Below are positions 6,440 to 7,172 of a DNA stretch of 7,172 bases, one piece after another. Each line of letters opens with the position of its first letter. Positions within the stretch are counted from its first letter, which is position 1. Origin of the DNA: Phycisphaerales bacterium (lineage in GTDB: Bacteria; Planctomycetota; Phycisphaerae; Phycisphaerales; SM1A02); the NCBI GenBank assembly GCA_007135295.1, contig SLJD01000398.1, positions 1 through 7,172 of the forward strand, in the 5' to 3' direction. Both the position numbers and the translations under genes were made by a program. Below the pieces are notes generated by a model. It searched no databases. It had not been told where the DNA came from and saw only the letters and a list, made by a program, of their open reading frames with translations.

Positions 6440-6564
6440 GGTCAGTTCATGGGGCGACGCGACGCCGGGGGATCGCTTCACGAAAGGCCGTTGATGGTTG
6501 TCCGACACCACATGTCATCACGACCAGCGATGCGGGCCGGACCCGCTCAGGGGGGGGCCGGTCG

Positions 6565-7172
6565 ATGACGTTTCTCCACGCCGGGCTGGCTGCTGCGGGA
6601 CTGGCTGCGGTGGCGATCCCGATCATCATTCACCTCATCAGCCGACGCCGACGCCGCCCCGTCGAATGGGCCGCGATGCGTTTTCTGATGGAAGCGTTCC
6701 GCAAGCATCGGCGGCGGTTGCAGTTCGAACAACTGCTGCTGCTCGCGACGCGGTGCCTGGTCGTGCTGCTGCTCGGCCTGGCGCTCGCCCGGCCGCTGCT
6801 CGAACGGGCGGACTTCGCGCCGGCCGCGGCGGGGCGGACGGTCTTTCTCGTTCTTGACGACAGCGTGACGAGCCAGGTGCGCGTCGGCGACAACAGCGCG
6901 TTCGAGCAGCACATCGACCAGGCGCGGGCGATTGTGGAGACGCTCAGCGCCGAGGACATGGTCGGTCTGGTCACCGCGTCGCGTCCCGCGCAGGGCCGCG
7001 TCGTTCCACCGTCGAGCGATCACGGCGCGATCGGCCGCCTTCTCGACACGCTCGAGCCCAACGACGCGCCCGCGGATCTGCCCGAAGCGCTCCGCGTCGC
7101 CGGCCGAGCCGTTGACGACATGCCCGCTGACCGCGACGGGGCGGTGGTCTACCTGCTCAGCGAATTCCGCGA
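6565..7172 (+). CDS. BatA-like double-transmembrane vWA protein, 3' end beyond window
   Basis: The first 202 residues are present and the frame is still open at the window edge. The N-terminal layout is that of the BatA-like double-transmembrane family: a first membrane segment (about 5-25, with AAVAIPIIIHLISRRRR), a basic loop holding VEWAAMRFL (33-41) and RRRLQFEQLLLLATR (49-63), a second membrane segment (about 58-76) ending in LALARPLL, then a vWA-like domain opening with TVFLVLDDSVTS (92-103). Its MIDAS reads D98-x-S100-x-T102, a Thr variant of D-x-S-x-S. The domain lies on the periplasmic or cytoplasmic face depending on topology, which the sequence alone does not settle. The frame is closed upstream by a stop at 6412 and has no other standard start codon between there and 6565, so the start is firm. 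It probably works with the DUF58 protein upstream. Confidence 0.87.
   Translation, partial: MTFLHAGLAAAGLAAVAIPIIIHLISRRRRRPVEWAAMRFLMEAFRKHRRRLQFEQLLLLATRCLVVLLLGLALARPLLERADFAPAAAGRTVFLVLDDSVTSQVRVGDNSAFEQHIDQARAIVETLSAEDMVGLVTASRPAQGRVVPPSSDHGAIGRLLDTLEPNDAPADLPEALRVAGRAVDDMPADRDGAVVYLLSEFR

Larger units (their letters stand above)
6247..6564. other. 318-bp gap with repeats between the DUF58 and BatA-like genes
   Basis: No convincing gene is seen. One plus-strand open frame beginning with TTG at 6332 ends in an ATGA overlap with the next gene, but it uses many rare Arg codons (CGA, AGA, AGG) and lacks the strong third-position G/C of its neighbours. The gap contains a 14-bp tandem duplication (6291-6318), an 11-bp perfect inverted repeat (6352-6362 with 6429-6439), a small hairpin GCGGG/CCCGC (6532-6546) and a G8 run. 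It may be an internal promoter plus a structured leader for the downstream gene, or remnants of a lost gene. Confidence 0.5.

Noticed and set aside
6332..6568. 78-residue plus-strand frame ending in an ATGA overlap with the BatA-like gene
   Set aside because: The overlap is attractive, but codon use is poor (many CGA, AGA, AGG), third-position G/C is much lower than in neighbours, the start is TTG without a good Shine-Dalgarno, and the translation is Met/Arg-rich without pattern.
1..7172. CRISPR arrays, insertion sequences, attachment sites, rRNA
   Set aside because: No regularly spaced repeats, transposase-like proteins, terminal inverted repeats or rRNA-like stretches were seen on either strand.

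Overview
The window is GC-rich and gene-dense, with very high G+C at third codon positions, tight stop/start overlaps and no mobile elements. Gene content (a PTS EIIA without other PTS subunits, a PII-like protein, paired CPA2-type antiporters, and a DUF58 plus double-transmembrane BatA-like pair) fits a bacterium of the Planctomycetota (perhaps Phycisphaerae-like). That assignment is an inference from gene style, with no marker gene to prove it.

Left half, minus strand (3678 down to 120): a four-gene operon whose genes overlap at every junction. In transcription order these are an EIIA-Ntr/fructose-type phosphoacceptor protein (3678-3214), a small PII-like protein (3221-2856), a first CPA2-type membrane protein that seems to lack the usual transport-site acidic residue (2872-1508), and a second CPA2-type antiporter that keeps an acidic residue in the expected place (1511-120). 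A perfect 9-bp inverted repeat wraps the stop codon of the last gene. The arrangement suggests monovalent-cation/proton transport controlled by two soluble signalling proteins, one sensing phosphotransfer state and one possibly sensing a nucleotide or ion.

Middle: a divergent plus-strand gene (3773-4570) encodes a protein with an N-terminal helical region carrying an R-N-x3-H motif of HEPN type, followed by a CBS pair. Both divergent starts lack a Shine-Dalgarno sequence and have extended -10-like elements 7-9 nt upstream, so both may be leaderless. A small unrecognised minus-strand gene (4898-4644) converges on it.

Right half, plus strand: after a 373-bp non-coding stretch with several inverted repeats comes a DUF58/vWA protein with an intact MIDAS (5272-6246). 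A second non-coding gap of 318 bp follows, holding an exact 14-bp tandem duplication, an 11-bp perfect inverted repeat and a G8 run. Then comes the 5' part of a BatA-like membrane-anchored vWA protein that runs off the window (6565 to the end). DUF58 and BatA-like proteins usually work with a MoxR AAA+ ATPase in cell-envelope or metal-insertion chaperone functions. No moxR gene lies directly upstream here, so the partner must be downstream or elsewhere.
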